Source: Humibacillus sp. (GTDB lineage: Bacteria; Actinomycetota; Actinomycetes; Actinomycetales; Dermatophilaceae). From it: a stretch of DNA of 64,000 bases. The DNA is taken from positions 1-64,000 of the forward strand of contig JAKDLG010000005.1 in assembly GCA_030452985.1 (NCBI GenBank), given 5' to 3'. This document shows positions 1 to 7,813 of the stretch, one piece after another. The notes beneath the pieces were generated by a model, which worked only from the letters and a program-made list of their open reading frames with translations, did not search any database and was not told the DNA's origin. The translations under genes were made by a program, and so were the position numbers. Within the stretch, counting starts at the first letter, position 1. Each line of letters starts with the position of its first letter.

Positions 1-1317
1 GAACTTGTAGCCCTTGGTGTAGTCGAACTTCTCGACCGCACGGATCAGGCCGAGGTTGCCCTCCTGGATCAGGTCGAGGAAGAGCATGCCGCGACCGGTG
101 TAGCGCTTGGCGAGGCTCACCACGAGGCGCAGGTTGGCCTCGAGCAGGTGGTTCTTGGCCTTCTTGCCGTCCTGGGCGATCCAGTAGAGCTCCTTGCCGG
201 CCTTGGAGAAGGTCTCCTGCCGGGTGAACCCCGACATCCGCTCCTCGGCGAACAGGCCGGCCTCGATGCGTTTGGCCAGCTCAACCTCCTGCTCGGCGTT
301 GAGCAACGCCACCTTGCCGATCTGCTTGAGGTAGTCCTTGACCGGGTCGGCCGTCGCGCCGGCCGTCACGACCGTCTGCGCCGGCGCGTCGTCCTCATCA
401 TCGTCGCGGATGACGAAGCCTGACTCCTCGGTCTCCTCGCCTGCGGCCGCCTTCTTGCGGGTGCGCCGCGCCGTGGCCTCGGGCGAGTCGTCATCCTCGT
501 CGTCGTCGTCATCCTCGGCGGCGTCAGCGCTTTCAGTGACCGCGGCTCCCTTGGCTCCGGCAGCGCCTGCCCCGCCGGCAGGCCCGGCCGGGCCATCGTC
601 GGGCTCCTGCTCCTCGTCAGCACCTGAAACTGCGGCGGCCGCCTTCTTGGTGGCACGCTTGACCGGCGCGGCCTTGGTGGCCCGGGCGGTGGTCTTCGCA
701 GCCGGCTTGGCCGCCGCATCGGCGACCCCGCTCGTGGTCGTGGCCTTCTTCGTCGCTGTCGTCTTGCGAGCAGTGGTCTTGGCGGGGGTGGTCTTGGCCG
801 CTGCCGACGGAGCGGATGCCGTCTTCTTGGCGGCGGCTGCCTTGGCGGCCGGGGCCGCCTTGGCCGCGGTCTTGCGGGCCGGCCGGGTGGGCGAGGCCGG
901 CAAGGACTTGGCCGGGGTGGCCTGCTCGGCCGGTTCTGCCTTCGCTGTGCTCTTGGCGCTCGTGGTGGTCTTGGTGGTCGTACGTGCGGCAGACACGGTG
1001 GCTCCCTTGGTACCGGTGCGGGTGTTCTTCTTGCTGGTGCGGTTGGTGCGGGTACTCGGCGACGCTTCGACGACGATGTCGATGCCATGGTCCTCGAACG
1101 TGACGAGAACCTTCTTCATCGCACGCAGCCCCAGATCAGCCTCAACCTGCGCGTGTTGGATGTCGGCGCCCGTGACGGTACCCGTGGCCGCCCCCTTGGC
1201 GAGCAGGTGCAGCAGGGCGGGGTGAGCGAAGGCCTTCGGCAGGGGCTTGGCCGAGGGTTGGGGCAGTGGTTCGGACAGGGGCGTCGCTGCTGAAACGGGC
1301 GGGGCTTGCGTCGACAC
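1..1317 (-). CDS. rpoD: RNA polymerase primary sigma factor (RpoD/SigA/HrdB), 3' part outside window
   Basis: Directs RNA polymerase core to housekeeping promoters. The 439 residues in the window end inside conserved region 2, just after the core-binding stretch [17 protein letters not shown]. Region 1.2 ([20 protein letters not shown]) is intact. Before it lie about 230 residues of low-complexity sequence: Ala/Lys/Thr-rich repeats followed by an Asp/Glu run, as in many actinobacterial primary sigmas. The start is the GTG at 1317, the only plausible start after a GAAAGG-like ribosome binding site; it gives [10 protein letters not shown]. Regions 2.4, 3 and 4 lie beyond the window. Identity as a primary rather than alternative sigma rests on region 1.2, the long N-terminus and the near-invariant region 2 sequence. 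Confidence 0.95.
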   Translation of the reverse strand, partial: MSTQAPPVSAATPLSEPLPQPSAKPLPKAFAHPALLHLLAKGAATGTVTGADIQHAQVEADLGLRAMKKVLVTFEDHGIDIVVEASPSTRTNRTSKKNTRTGTKGATVSAARTTTKTTTSAKSTAKAEPAEQATPAKSLPASPTRPARKTAAKAAPAAKAAAAKKTASAPSAAAKTTPAKTTARKTTATKKATTTSGVADAAAKPAAKTTARATKAAPVKRATKKAAAAVSGADEEQEPDDGPAGPAGGAGAAGAKGAAVTESADAAEDDDDDEDDDSPEATARRTRKKAAAGEETEESGFVIRDDDEDDAPAQTVVTAGATADPVKDYLKQIGKVALLNAEQEVELAKRIEAGLFAEERMSGFTRQETFSKAGKELYWIAQDGKKAKNHLLEANLRLVVSLAKRYTGRGMLFLDLIQEGNLGLIRAVEKFDYTKGYKF

Positions 1318-1511
1318 GAACTACGGTCGCCTTTCGTGGCGGGGTCTGACGACGAGGCGACCGGCGCGAGGGCAGGACGAATCGCCGAGAAGGGCTGGGG
1401 GTTTCGCATCGGACGATGCTCGGCCTGGTGGAGTCGATCTGCGATGCGCGAGGCCCCTGGCCCGCGGTGAGTCGATCTCTCGGTCTGCCTTGTGCAATCC
1501 GCTACCTGACC

Positions 1512-1541
1512 ATTATAAAGCGCCGACGCTCATGATGGAAA
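1512..1541 (-). promoter_or_regulatory. Candidate sigma-70-type promoter of rpoD
   Basis: On the minus strand there is a perfect TATAAT (1512-1517) preceded by 18 bases and TTTCCA (1536-1541, four of six matches to TTGACA). It lies in the 278-base gap between the usp stop and the rpoD start and points towards rpoD, which would give a 5' leader of about 190 bases. Assignment is from sequence only. Confidence 0.55.
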
Positions 1542-1595
1542 ACGCCGGGTGCGACCAAGTGCCTCCGGCGGGCTGCGCGAGGTGCGCCAGGACGG

Positions 1596-1994
1596 TCAGT
1601 CGGCCTTGACTGCGAGCACTGGACAGCCGGCGTCGAGCAGGATCCGCTGGGCGTTCGAGCCGAGGATGAGCTTGCCGACGGGGCTACGGCGACGCAGGCC
1701 GATGACGATGAAGTCAGCAGACTCGGCCTCGGCGACGGAGATGAGGTCTTCGGCCGGGTCGTTGCCCCGCACCAGTGACCGGACGTCGTGCTCGAGCCCC
1801 TTCTGCTCCAACATGTCCTTCACGCGCTCGAGCTCGGCTTCGAAGCGCACCGACTCCTCGGCGTCGAAGTCCTTGCCCCCCCGGTGCGAGCTGATCACAA
1901 CGAGCTTGGTGCTCCGGAGGACACACTCTTCCGCCGCACGCTTGAGCGCAGCGCGACCCTCTCTGGTGGCAACGTAACCCACGACAATGGCCAC
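1596..1994 (-). CDS. Universal stress protein (UspA family)
   Basis: A 132-residue single-domain UspA protein, a cytoplasmic nucleotide-binding stress protein. It begins VAIVVGYVATREGRAALKRA, a typical first beta strand and helix. The end GLRRRSPVGKLILGSNAQRI then CPVLAV is the family's ATP-binding signature (G-x-G spacing followed by GS). The start is set at GTG 1994, with AGGAGG eight bases upstream; the open frame runs 38 codons further upstream but that part has no Usp-like sequence. It lies between metX and rpoD on the same strand, and the rpoD promoter candidate follows it, so it is probably transcribed separately from rpoD. Its specific role cannot be read from sequence. Confidence 0.9.
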   Translation of the reverse strand: MAIVVGYVATREGRAALKRAAEECVLRSTKLVVISSHRGGKDFDAEESVRFEAELERVKDMLEQKGLEHDVRSLVRGNDPAEDLISVAEAESADFIVIGLRRRSPVGKLILGSNAQRILLDAGCPVLAVKAD

Positions 1995-2125
1995 TTGTCC
2001 GGTCCTCCTCGCGACGGAAATAGATCTTGACGGACCGTACCGGATAACGGTTGGGCGGGTGTCGGCTGCCCCCGCAGCGGATGCCGGCACCGGGCCCACC
2101 AGCCCCATTGGGCGCGGCGCACGAC

Positions 2126-3457
2126 CTACCGTGCCAGTGCTGCCCGCACGATCTCGGCGACCTGGTCCTCCTCGATCAGAAAGCCGTCATGGCCGAAGCG
2201 GGAGGTGATCGAGGCCCTCGTCGATCGCGGCAGCGCTTCATGCATCTCGTCGGACAGGCGGGGTGGGTAGAGCCGGTCGGAGTCGACCGACACGATGGTG
2301 CAGTCGGCGCGGACCGTACGGAGAGCGGCCTCCACCCCACCCCGGTCACGCCCGAGGTCATGGGAGTTCATCGCGTCGGTGAGCACGAGGTAGGAGTTCG
2401 CGTCGAAGCGCCGGGCCAGCTTGCCGGCGTGGTGGTCGAGGTAGCTCTCGATGGCGAACCGACCCCGGGTGGAGGCGCCGAGCGGCTCCTCCCCCGTCTG
2501 AGGCGTGCGACCAAAGCGCTCACCCAGCTCGTGCTCGGTGCGATAGGTGATGTGGGCGATTCGACGAGCCAGCCCGAGACCGGCGACCGGCGACTTTCCG
2601 GTGTCGTAGTAGTCGCCACCGCAGAAGTCGGGGTCGGACCGGATCGCGAGCAGCTGTGCCTGGCACCAGGCGATCTGGTCGGCGGTGGTGTGGGCGGTGC
2701 TGGCCAGGACGATGGCGCGCTCGACCCGGTCGGGGTAGGTGGCCGCCCACTCGAGGGACCGCATCCCGCCCATCGACCCACCGATCACGGCCGCGATGCG
2801 GCGCACGCCGATGCGGTCGAGGGCGGCCGCCTCGGCCTGCACCTGGTCCCGAACCGTGAGGTACGGGAAGCGGCTGCCCCAGGCTCGACCGTCGGAGGCC
2901 CTGCTCGAGGGACCGGTGCTGCCCTGACACCCGCCGAGCACGTTGGTCGACACCACGAACCAATGGTCGGGGTCGACAGCACGACCGGGGCCGATCAGGG
3001 AGTTCCACCACCCTGGGGAGGGATGGCCCTCACCAGCTTCACCGGTGACGTGGCTATCGCCGGTGAGGGCGTGCTCGACGAGGATGACGTTGTCGCCGGC
3101 CTCGTTCAGCCGGCCCCATGTCTCGATCGCGATCCGCACATCAGGCAGCGCCGCTCCACGCTCGAGCTGCACGGTGCCGATGTCGACGAACACTCGCCGG
3201 CCGACAGGGTCCCCCTCGCGCCAGGCCCCGTCACGGTCGGCCGAGTGGAGCGGCGCCGACGGGGCGGGGGGCTCAGGCGGCACGGCAGGCTCCGAAGCAT
3301 GGGCGGTCGGGTAGGCAGGGCCGGAACCGTCCACAGGAGTGGGCGATGCGGGCGGACGGGCCGTCAACCCTGCTGTCTGGCCTCCCACCGGCCCCGTCGC
3401 CGATGAGGGTCTCGGCGTGAAACGCCTGGTGCGGGTGTGTCGCCCGGTGATGGTCAT
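2126..3457 (-). CDS. metX: Homoserine O-acetyltransferase MetX
   Basis: Transfers acetyl from acetyl-CoA to L-homoserine, the first committed step of methionine synthesis by the O-acetylhomoserine route. This is an alpha/beta hydrolase of 443 residues with nucleophile elbow GGSMGG (Ser228), acid in SVDSDRL (Asp394) and base in FGHDGFL (His423). The family marker WWNSLIGPGRAVD is present. About 70 N-terminal residues are Pro/Ala-rich and longer than in typical 370-380 residue members. The start is nevertheless supported by GAGGAG eight bases before ATG 3457 and by the riboswitch ending about 28 bases upstream. The usual partner metY is not in the window. Expression is very likely controlled by the SAM-IV riboswitch. 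Confidence 0.95.
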   Translation of the reverse strand: MTITGRHTRTRRFTPRPSSATGPVGGQTAGLTARPPASPTPVDGSGPAYPTAHASEPAVPPEPPAPSAPLHSADRDGAWREGDPVGRRVFVDIGTVQLERGAALPDVRIAIETWGRLNEAGDNVILVEHALTGDSHVTGEAGEGHPSPGWWNSLIGPGRAVDPDHWFVVSTNVLGGCQGSTGPSSRASDGRAWGSRFPYLTVRDQVQAEAAALDRIGVRRIAAVIGGSMGGMRSLEWAATYPDRVERAIVLASTAHTTADQIAWCQAQLLAIRSDPDFCGGDYYDTGKSPVAGLGLARRIAHITYRTEHELGERFGRTPQTGEEPLGASTRGRFAIESYLDHHAGKLARRFDANSYLVLTDAMNSHDLGRDRGGVEAALRTVRADCTIVSVDSDRLYPPRLSDEMHEALPRSTRASITSRFGHDGFLIEEDQVAEIVRAALAR

Positions 3458-3485
3458 TGGGTGGCTCCTCGTGCTAGCGCTTGCA

Positions 3486-3589
3486 CACGTCCTGGGAGAC
3501 GTGGCCAGGTCTTCACCCGGGGCACCCCACCGCTTAGGAGGGTTGCCGACCAGCGAGCCGGGGCTTGTCGCTGGTACTCATGACCTTGG
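3486..3589 (-). promoter_or_regulatory. SAM-IV riboswitch upstream of metX
   Basis: The minus-strand leader contains the S-adenosylmethionine aptamer core seen in actinobacterial SAM-IV elements: AAGGTCATGAG, the CCAGCGAC...GTCGG helix region, then CAACCCTCC, GCGGTGGGGTGCCCCGGGTGA and AGACCTGG. Visible pairings are P1 (CCAAGGTC at 3582-3589 with GACCTGG at 3505-3511, one bulged A) and a downstream hairpin CACGTC/GACGTG (3486-3503). It sits directly upstream of metX, the expected target class. Known behaviour of the family is that SAM binding reduces expression of sulfur-metabolism genes, here probably by affecting the nearby GAGGAG site. Exact 3' limit is approximate. Confidence 0.88.
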
Positions 3590-3713
3590 TCAACCATACG
3601 GGATGCCGGGCAGGTCGACGAGTGCTGCGTCCACGAGATGGAACCGTTTCAAGCGGGCGCAGGCAGGGGCGGGTTCGGTCTGGGTCTGGTCTCGGGCGAG
3701 CCGGCGCCCCCGC

Positions 3714-5054
3714 TCACGCAGCCCAACCCCGGAGCGGCGCCCGGACCCCGTGGTCGAGGGCGGTGCGGATAAGCCCGCAGAGCCGGTGCTCCCCCTCGAT
3801 CTCGAGGGCCCGGTCGACGGCCATCCCTGCCTTCATGCCGTTGCCGGCCCACCAGGCGTAGGCGGCGAAGACCGACAGCACGGGCGCAGCGTGAGGCGAC
3901 GGCGTGGCCCGGCAGAGCCGCTCGAGGCGGGCCACCATCGCCCGCGGGACGAGCACTGCCGCCCAGTCCTGCGCCGGGGTGAGTGCGGGCCACCGCTCCC
4001 CAGACGCAGCCGGCGACGGCGCCGGAGACGGATCGGGCGGCTGTTCTGGTGCGCGTAGGTCATCGCCGAGACACACCTGCAGTTGCGCGACGAGGTCGGG
4101 GTCGACGTGCTCGAGCCGCATCGTGCCGGGGCAGATCCAGGCGATGATGGCATCGCGTAGCTCGGCGAACCGCAGTGGGCCGACGAGCTGAGGCACCATC
4201 GCCTCGAGGGTCACGTCGGTGATCTCGTCGCAGAGCAGGGCGTGCCAGCACAGCAGGGACGTGTCGATCATCACCCGACGCGGCGGCCCTCCCTCGTCGA
4301 AACCGGCACCGACGAAGGGTGGGTCTCTGTCGGCATCCGGGTCGTCGTAACCGTGGCCGAACGCGATTCCGAGGCCGTCATCGAACTCGGTGCCGTACTC
4401 GTCGTCGAGACCACTGCCGAAGTCGTCGTCGAGCTCTCGCCCGCCGGGCCCGAAGCCGATGTCCGCGACAACGCCCAGCTGCTCGTCCACATCGGTGACC
4501 AGCGCCCACGCGTAGCTCTCCTGCCAGTCGGAGATCGCCGACACCAGGGCGTCGTGGCCCGTCGTGATGGGATCGAGCGGTTCGATGAGCCGGGTCATCG
4601 CGTCGCGGGTGCCGAGCACCGCCTGGCCCAGACCGACGAAGGTTGCGAGCGCCGGCACGTCGGCGTCCGCGGGCATCGGGCTCCCCTCGGCAGGGCAGCA
4701 GTCGCAGCCGATCCCGAACCACCACCCGTCACGAACGACCAGCCGCTCACGGAGCGGGATCCGCTCGAGGCCGACCCCGGTGGCCAGCGCGTCGCTGAGG
4801 GGCATGGTCTCGCCCGCGGTCTGCTCGAAACCGACGATGGCCACGGATGTCGGCGCCTCACGGACCAGCGCCGGAAGCAGCGAGGCGGCCGCGAACGCAG
4901 CGTGCTCGGTGCTCGCCGCGTCGAGGCGGGCCATCAGCCCGAGGCGTTTGTCGTGGAAGCAGACGACGACAATGCTGCGATCGGGCCGGAACCCGAGGTG
5001 ATAGGGAATGGCGGCCAACAGCTGGGCGGGCCCGGACAGTGAGATCTTCGGCAT
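3714..5054 (-). CDS. DUF4192 family protein
   Basis: A 446-residue cytoplasmic protein of the actinobacterial DUF4192 family, recognised from its N-terminus (SGPAQLLAAIPYHLGFRPDR, then SIVVVCF) and the middle motif GCDCCPAEGSPMP. No reaction is known for the family and I assign none. An Asp/Gly-rich insertion at about residues 205-265 (DDEYGTEFDDG and similar) interrupts the conserved part and looks like a flexible linker. No signal peptide or membrane segment is visible. The start at ATG 5054 matches the conserved MPKISLSGPAQ beginning of the family. It is the last gene of a same-strand run with DUF1232 and EcsC genes, 102 bases downstream of DUF1232, but a joint role is not established. Confidence 0.85.
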   Translation of the reverse strand: MPKISLSGPAQLLAAIPYHLGFRPDRSIVVVCFHDKRLGLMARLDAASTEHAAFAAASLLPALVREAPTSVAIVGFEQTAGETMPLSDALATGVGLERIPLRERLVVRDGWWFGIGCDCCPAEGSPMPADADVPALATFVGLGQAVLGTRDAMTRLIEPLDPITTGHDALVSAISDWQESYAWALVTDVDEQLGVVADIGFGPGGRELDDDFGSGLDDEYGTEFDDGLGIAFGHGYDDPDADRDPPFVGAGFDEGGPPRRVMIDTSLLCWHALLCDEITDVTLEAMVPQLVGPLRFAELRDAIIAWICPGTMRLEHVDPDLVAQLQVCLGDDLRAPEQPPDPSPAPSPAASGERWPALTPAQDWAAVLVPRAMVARLERLCRATPSPHAAPVLSVFAAYAWWAGNGMKAGMAVDRALEIEGEHRLCGLIRTALDHGVRAPLRGWAA

Positions 5055-5156
5055 GGGCCGAGACTTCCCGTCGAGGCGGGCTCCGGCATCGGCTCAGGGT
5101 CCGGCTGTGTACGACAGGATCCCGGGGAGGGGGGTGTGGACGGTGGAGCGGCTGGC

Positions 5157-5708
5157 TCAGCGCTCCAGTCGTCGTCGCACCGACTCGAGCAGATACGCCC
5201 GGGCAGCATCCCGCACGCCGGCTGCGGGATCTCCCCCGGGCGCCGCGGCTCCGGTGGCATCGCGGTCGGGGCGAGGAGGCACCGTGTCGCCCGGTGCGTG
5301 CCGGTCGGGGGCTGCCGGTGCCGCGGTCGTCTGGGCGGGCTGAGTGCGCCGCGTGCGCCCACCGGGCCTCCACGCGTACCGGCGCGCCTCCCAGATGAGG
5401 AAGCGGTCGGTCTCCTCGACGAAGGTATGCAGCGCCCAGCGCAACACGAGGGCGTCGTCGGCAAGGCCGATGATGGGCAGCACCGACTCGGGGACGAGGT
5501 CGACAGGCGACGCGACGTAGGCCGCCGCTGCAGCCACCAGGGCGAGCCGGCCGGGGGTCACCCCGGTGTACGACCGGTCGAGGGTGGCGTGGACCAGCCG
5601 CGGAACGCACTGGGCCCGCTCGAGGAAGCCCGGCGAACCGGGCTCGCCACTGGCCCGGGCCACGGCGAACACCGTGGCCGCCAACTTGAGTCGGGAGGTC
5701 TTCTTCAT
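5157..5708 (-). CDS. DUF1232 (YkvA-type) membrane-associated protein
   Basis: A 183-residue protein with the DUF1232 core at about residues 50-95: one hydrophobic segment followed by YVASPVDLVPESVLPIIGLADDALVL, whose SPxDLxPExxPxxGxxDD pattern defines the family. The C-terminal 70 residues are Ala/Pro/Arg-rich and look disordered. Function of the family is unknown. It starts 10 bases after the EcsC-family stop, so the two are probably one operon; both are small membrane-linked proteins. Confidence 0.85.
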   Translation of the reverse strand: MKKTSRLKLAATVFAVARASGEPGSPGFLERAQCVPRLVHATLDRSYTGVTPGRLALVAAAAAYVASPVDLVPESVLPIIGLADDALVLRWALHTFVEETDRFLIWEARRYAWRPGGRTRRTQPAQTTAAPAAPDRHAPGDTVPPRPDRDATGAAAPGGDPAAGVRDAARAYLLESVRRRLER

Positions 5709-5718
5709 CGCGGCGCCG

Positions 5719-6474
5719 TCATCGGCCGAACGAGGTCAGCGGCGGGAACTCCTCCATCGCCTGTTTTGCGATGCGCCCGAGCATGTAGACGTCGATGCCC
5801 CCACCGACCACTCCGCCGACGACGGGCACGCCCCGACCGAGCTTGGCGACGCTGCCTTGCCCGATGCGGCTGAGCAGCCGGAAGCCGATCGCCTTGTTGA
5901 GCACCATCAGAGCCGGCGCCGGCAACTGGTCGAACGCGACCGCGGCCAGCTGACCGCCTGACGCGAAGAGACCTGCCTTCTTCAGGATGTCCTCGCTGTC
6001 GGCGCCGACGAGCGTGAGCAGCACGGCCGAGCGGATCTCGGGCTGGTCGATGTCGTAGCCGCGCACCTTGGCGATGGCCGCTGTCATGCGGGTGCCGAGC
6101 AGATAGAACTCGACCACGTTGACCGGCAGCGAGACGGGCAGCAGGAAGAAGCCCCCCAGCCCGGTCGCGAACCCTCCGGCGGCACCGAGCAGGCGGTGTT
6201 CGCGCCGGATGGCCTTGATCGCGCGCTCGGGGTCGTCGTGGTTCTCCTGAAGGGCTTTCGCCGCCATCTCGTGCGCCGAGTGGAAAGGCCCCTTGCCGTC
6301 GATGCCGAAGTCGAGCAGTCGCTCGATGAGCCGGGTCGCCGCGCCGGTCAGTCCACCCCCGCTGCCGGCGTGGGCCCGGGCGAGGGCCGAGTCGTTCGCA
6401 ACCTTCTGCACGTCACGGGCCGCCTCGTCGGAGGCTCGTTCGGCCTCGTCCGTGTTCCAACCGAGCTTGCTCAC
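5719..6474 (-). CDS. EcsC family protein
   Basis: A 251-residue member of the EcsC protein family, named after a gene next to the Bacillus ecsAB ABC transporter; its biochemical role is unknown. A hydrophobic Gly/Ala-rich region (about residues 105-145, LLGAAGGFATGLGGFFLLPV) and a C-terminal Gly-rich segment (VPVVGGVVGGGIDVYMLG) suggest membrane association. The start is GTG 6474, with GGGGAG six bases upstream. The frame stays open 54 codons further, but that stretch encodes Pro/Arg-rich sequence and runs through a perfect intergenic hairpin (6554-6593), so it is unlikely to be translated. Likely co-transcribed with the DUF1232 gene. Confidence 0.85.
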   Translation of the reverse strand: MSKLGWNTDEAERASDEAARDVQKVANDSALARAHAGSGGGLTGAATRLIERLLDFGIDGKGPFHSAHEMAAKALQENHDDPERAIKAIRREHRLLGAAGGFATGLGGFFLLPVSLPVNVVEFYLLGTRMTAAIAKVRGYDIDQPEIRSAVLLTLVGADSEDILKKAGLFASGGQLAAVAFDQLPAPALMVLNKAIGFRLLSRIGQGSVAKLGRGVPVVGGVVGGGIDVYMLGRIAKQAMEEFPPLTSFGR

Positions 6475-6553
6475 GTGCGACTCCCCTTCGACGACTTCGG
6501 CGACCGCTGCCTCATCGGGCCGCCCCGACACCGTAATCGGGATGCCGGGGTGC

Positions 6554-6593
6554 GCGCACCTTCGGGGTCGGCCGGCCGGCCCCGAAGGTGCGC
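6554..6593. repeat. Perfect 14-bp inverted repeat in a divergent intergenic region
   Basis: GCGCACCTTCGGGG (6554-6567) and its exact reverse complement (6580-6593) flank a 12-base GC-rich centre that is itself nearly self-complementary. It lies between the starts of the divergent EcsC-family and aminotransferase genes, so it is not at a gene 3' end as a terminator would be. It could be a dispersed intergenic hairpin (REP-like) or a regulatory site. Confidence 0.7.
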
Positions 6594-6664
6594 TCACGAT
6601 CACCCGTGCCAGGCCGGCTCGAACCGGCTGTCCCACTGTCGCTGCACCCTTCTAGGCTCGGGCC

Positions 6665-7813
6665 ATGGGCCAGCGCATCTTCGACGTCTCCCTCGACGAG
6701 CTCCGCCGCTCGCGCACGAGCGTCAAGTGGCGCGCTCACGCCCCCGACGTGCTCCCCCTGTTCATCGCCGAGATGGATGCCGCCCCCTGCCCGGCCGTCG
6801 TCGACGCCGTGACCTCTGCCGTGGCCCGCGGGGACACCGGCTACGCGTGGTCGCTGCCCTATGCCGCCGCCTGCTCCTCGTTCGCCGACGCCGAGTGGGG
6901 GTGGTCGTTCGACCCCGCCCAGAGCACGAACGTGGCCGATGTGCTCACCGGCATCGTGCACCTCATCGGTCTCTTCACCGACCCGGGTGGGCCGGTGATC
7001 GTCAGCTCGCCCGTCTACAACGCCTTCTTCGACGTCATCGCCTCCACCGGTCGCCGGGTCGTCGACGCTCCTCTGAGCGCGAGCGGAGAGCTCGACCCGG
7101 ATGTACTGGCCCGGGTGTTCGGTGAGCTGCGGACCGGCCGGGAGCGTGCGGTCTACCTGCTTTCCAACCCCCACAACCCCACCGGAACCGTCCACTCCCC
7201 AGCCCTGCTCGGCCGGCTCGCGTCGTTGGCTGCCGAGTACGACGTGCAGGTCGTCTCCGACGAGATCCATGCACCTCTCGTCTACGACGACGCCGTGTTC
7301 ACGCCCTACCTCGCCGTGGCCGGCAGCGAGCGCGGCATCACTGTCACCTCGGCCTCCAAGGCGTGGAACCTCGCCGGGCTGAAAGCCGCGATCATCGTGC
7401 CGGGCCCGGATGCCCTGAGCGACGTGGGGCGGCTGCACCCGCTCGTCACGTACGGCGCGAGCCACCTCGGGGTCATGGCGCAGACGGCGGCGTACACGCA
7501 CGGCCGTGACTGGGTGCACCAGTTGGTCGCCGAGCTGGCCGACAACCGAGCCCTGCTCGCCGAGCTCGTCGAAGAGCGGTTGTCCGGCGTCGGGCTCGTG
7601 GCTCCCCCCTCGACCTACCTGGCCTGGCTCGACTTCAGGGGCGTCGGTCTAGGCGACGACCCTGCCGCCGTGGTGCTCGAACGCGGGCGGGTCGCGCTCT
7701 CTCCCGGCCCTACTTTTGGCGGGTCGGGAGCCGGCTTCGCCCGGCTCAACTTCGCCACGTCGCGCGAGATCCTGACTCAGGCGGTCGACAGGATCGCGCA
7801 CTGCCTTGACTGA
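6665..7813 (+). CDS. MalY/PatB family PLP-dependent C-S lyase/aminotransferase
   Basis: A fold-type I pyridoxal-phosphate enzyme of 382 residues. In the MalY/PatB subfamily the usual reaction is beta-elimination of cystathionine or cysteine to thiol, pyruvate and ammonia. Subfamily markers are the start FDVSLDELRRSRTSVKW, YLLSNPHNPTGTVH, the cofactor-contact segment VSDEIHAPLVY and the Schiff-base lysine in TSASKAWNLAGLKA. It is distinct from plain aspartate aminotransferases in the DEIH motif. The next gene starts inside its last codons, so they are translationally coupled. Whether the physiological substrate is cystathionine or another cysteine conjugate cannot be told from sequence. Confidence 0.9.
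   Translation: MGQRIFDVSLDELRRSRTSVKWRAHAPDVLPLFIAEMDAAPCPAVVDAVTSAVARGDTGYAWSLPYAAACSSFADAEWGWSFDPAQSTNVADVLTGIVHLIGLFTDPGGPVIVSSPVYNAFFDVIASTGRRVVDAPLSASGELDPDVLARVFGELRTGRERAVYLLSNPHNPTGTVHSPALLGRLASLAAEYDVQVVSDEIHAPLVYDDAVFTPYLAVAGSERGITVTSASKAWNLAGLKAAIIVPGPDALSDVGRLHPLVTYGASHLGVMAQTAAYTHGRDWVHQLVAELADNRALLAELVEERLSGVGLVAPPSTYLAWLDFRGVGLGDDPAAVVLERGRVALSPGPTFGGSGAGFARLNFATSREILTQAVDRIAHCLD

Noticed and set aside
490-1000. Repetitive sequence that might be a CRISPR or tandem DNA repeat
   Set aside because: Repeats are codon-level Ala/Lys/Thr low complexity in rpoD, irregular in period and within the reading frame.
338-1225. Plus-strand Ser/Ala/Val-rich frame at the left end
   Set aside because: Antisense reading of the Ala/Lys/Glu-rich N-terminus of the sigma factor; low-complexity mirror, no start signal.
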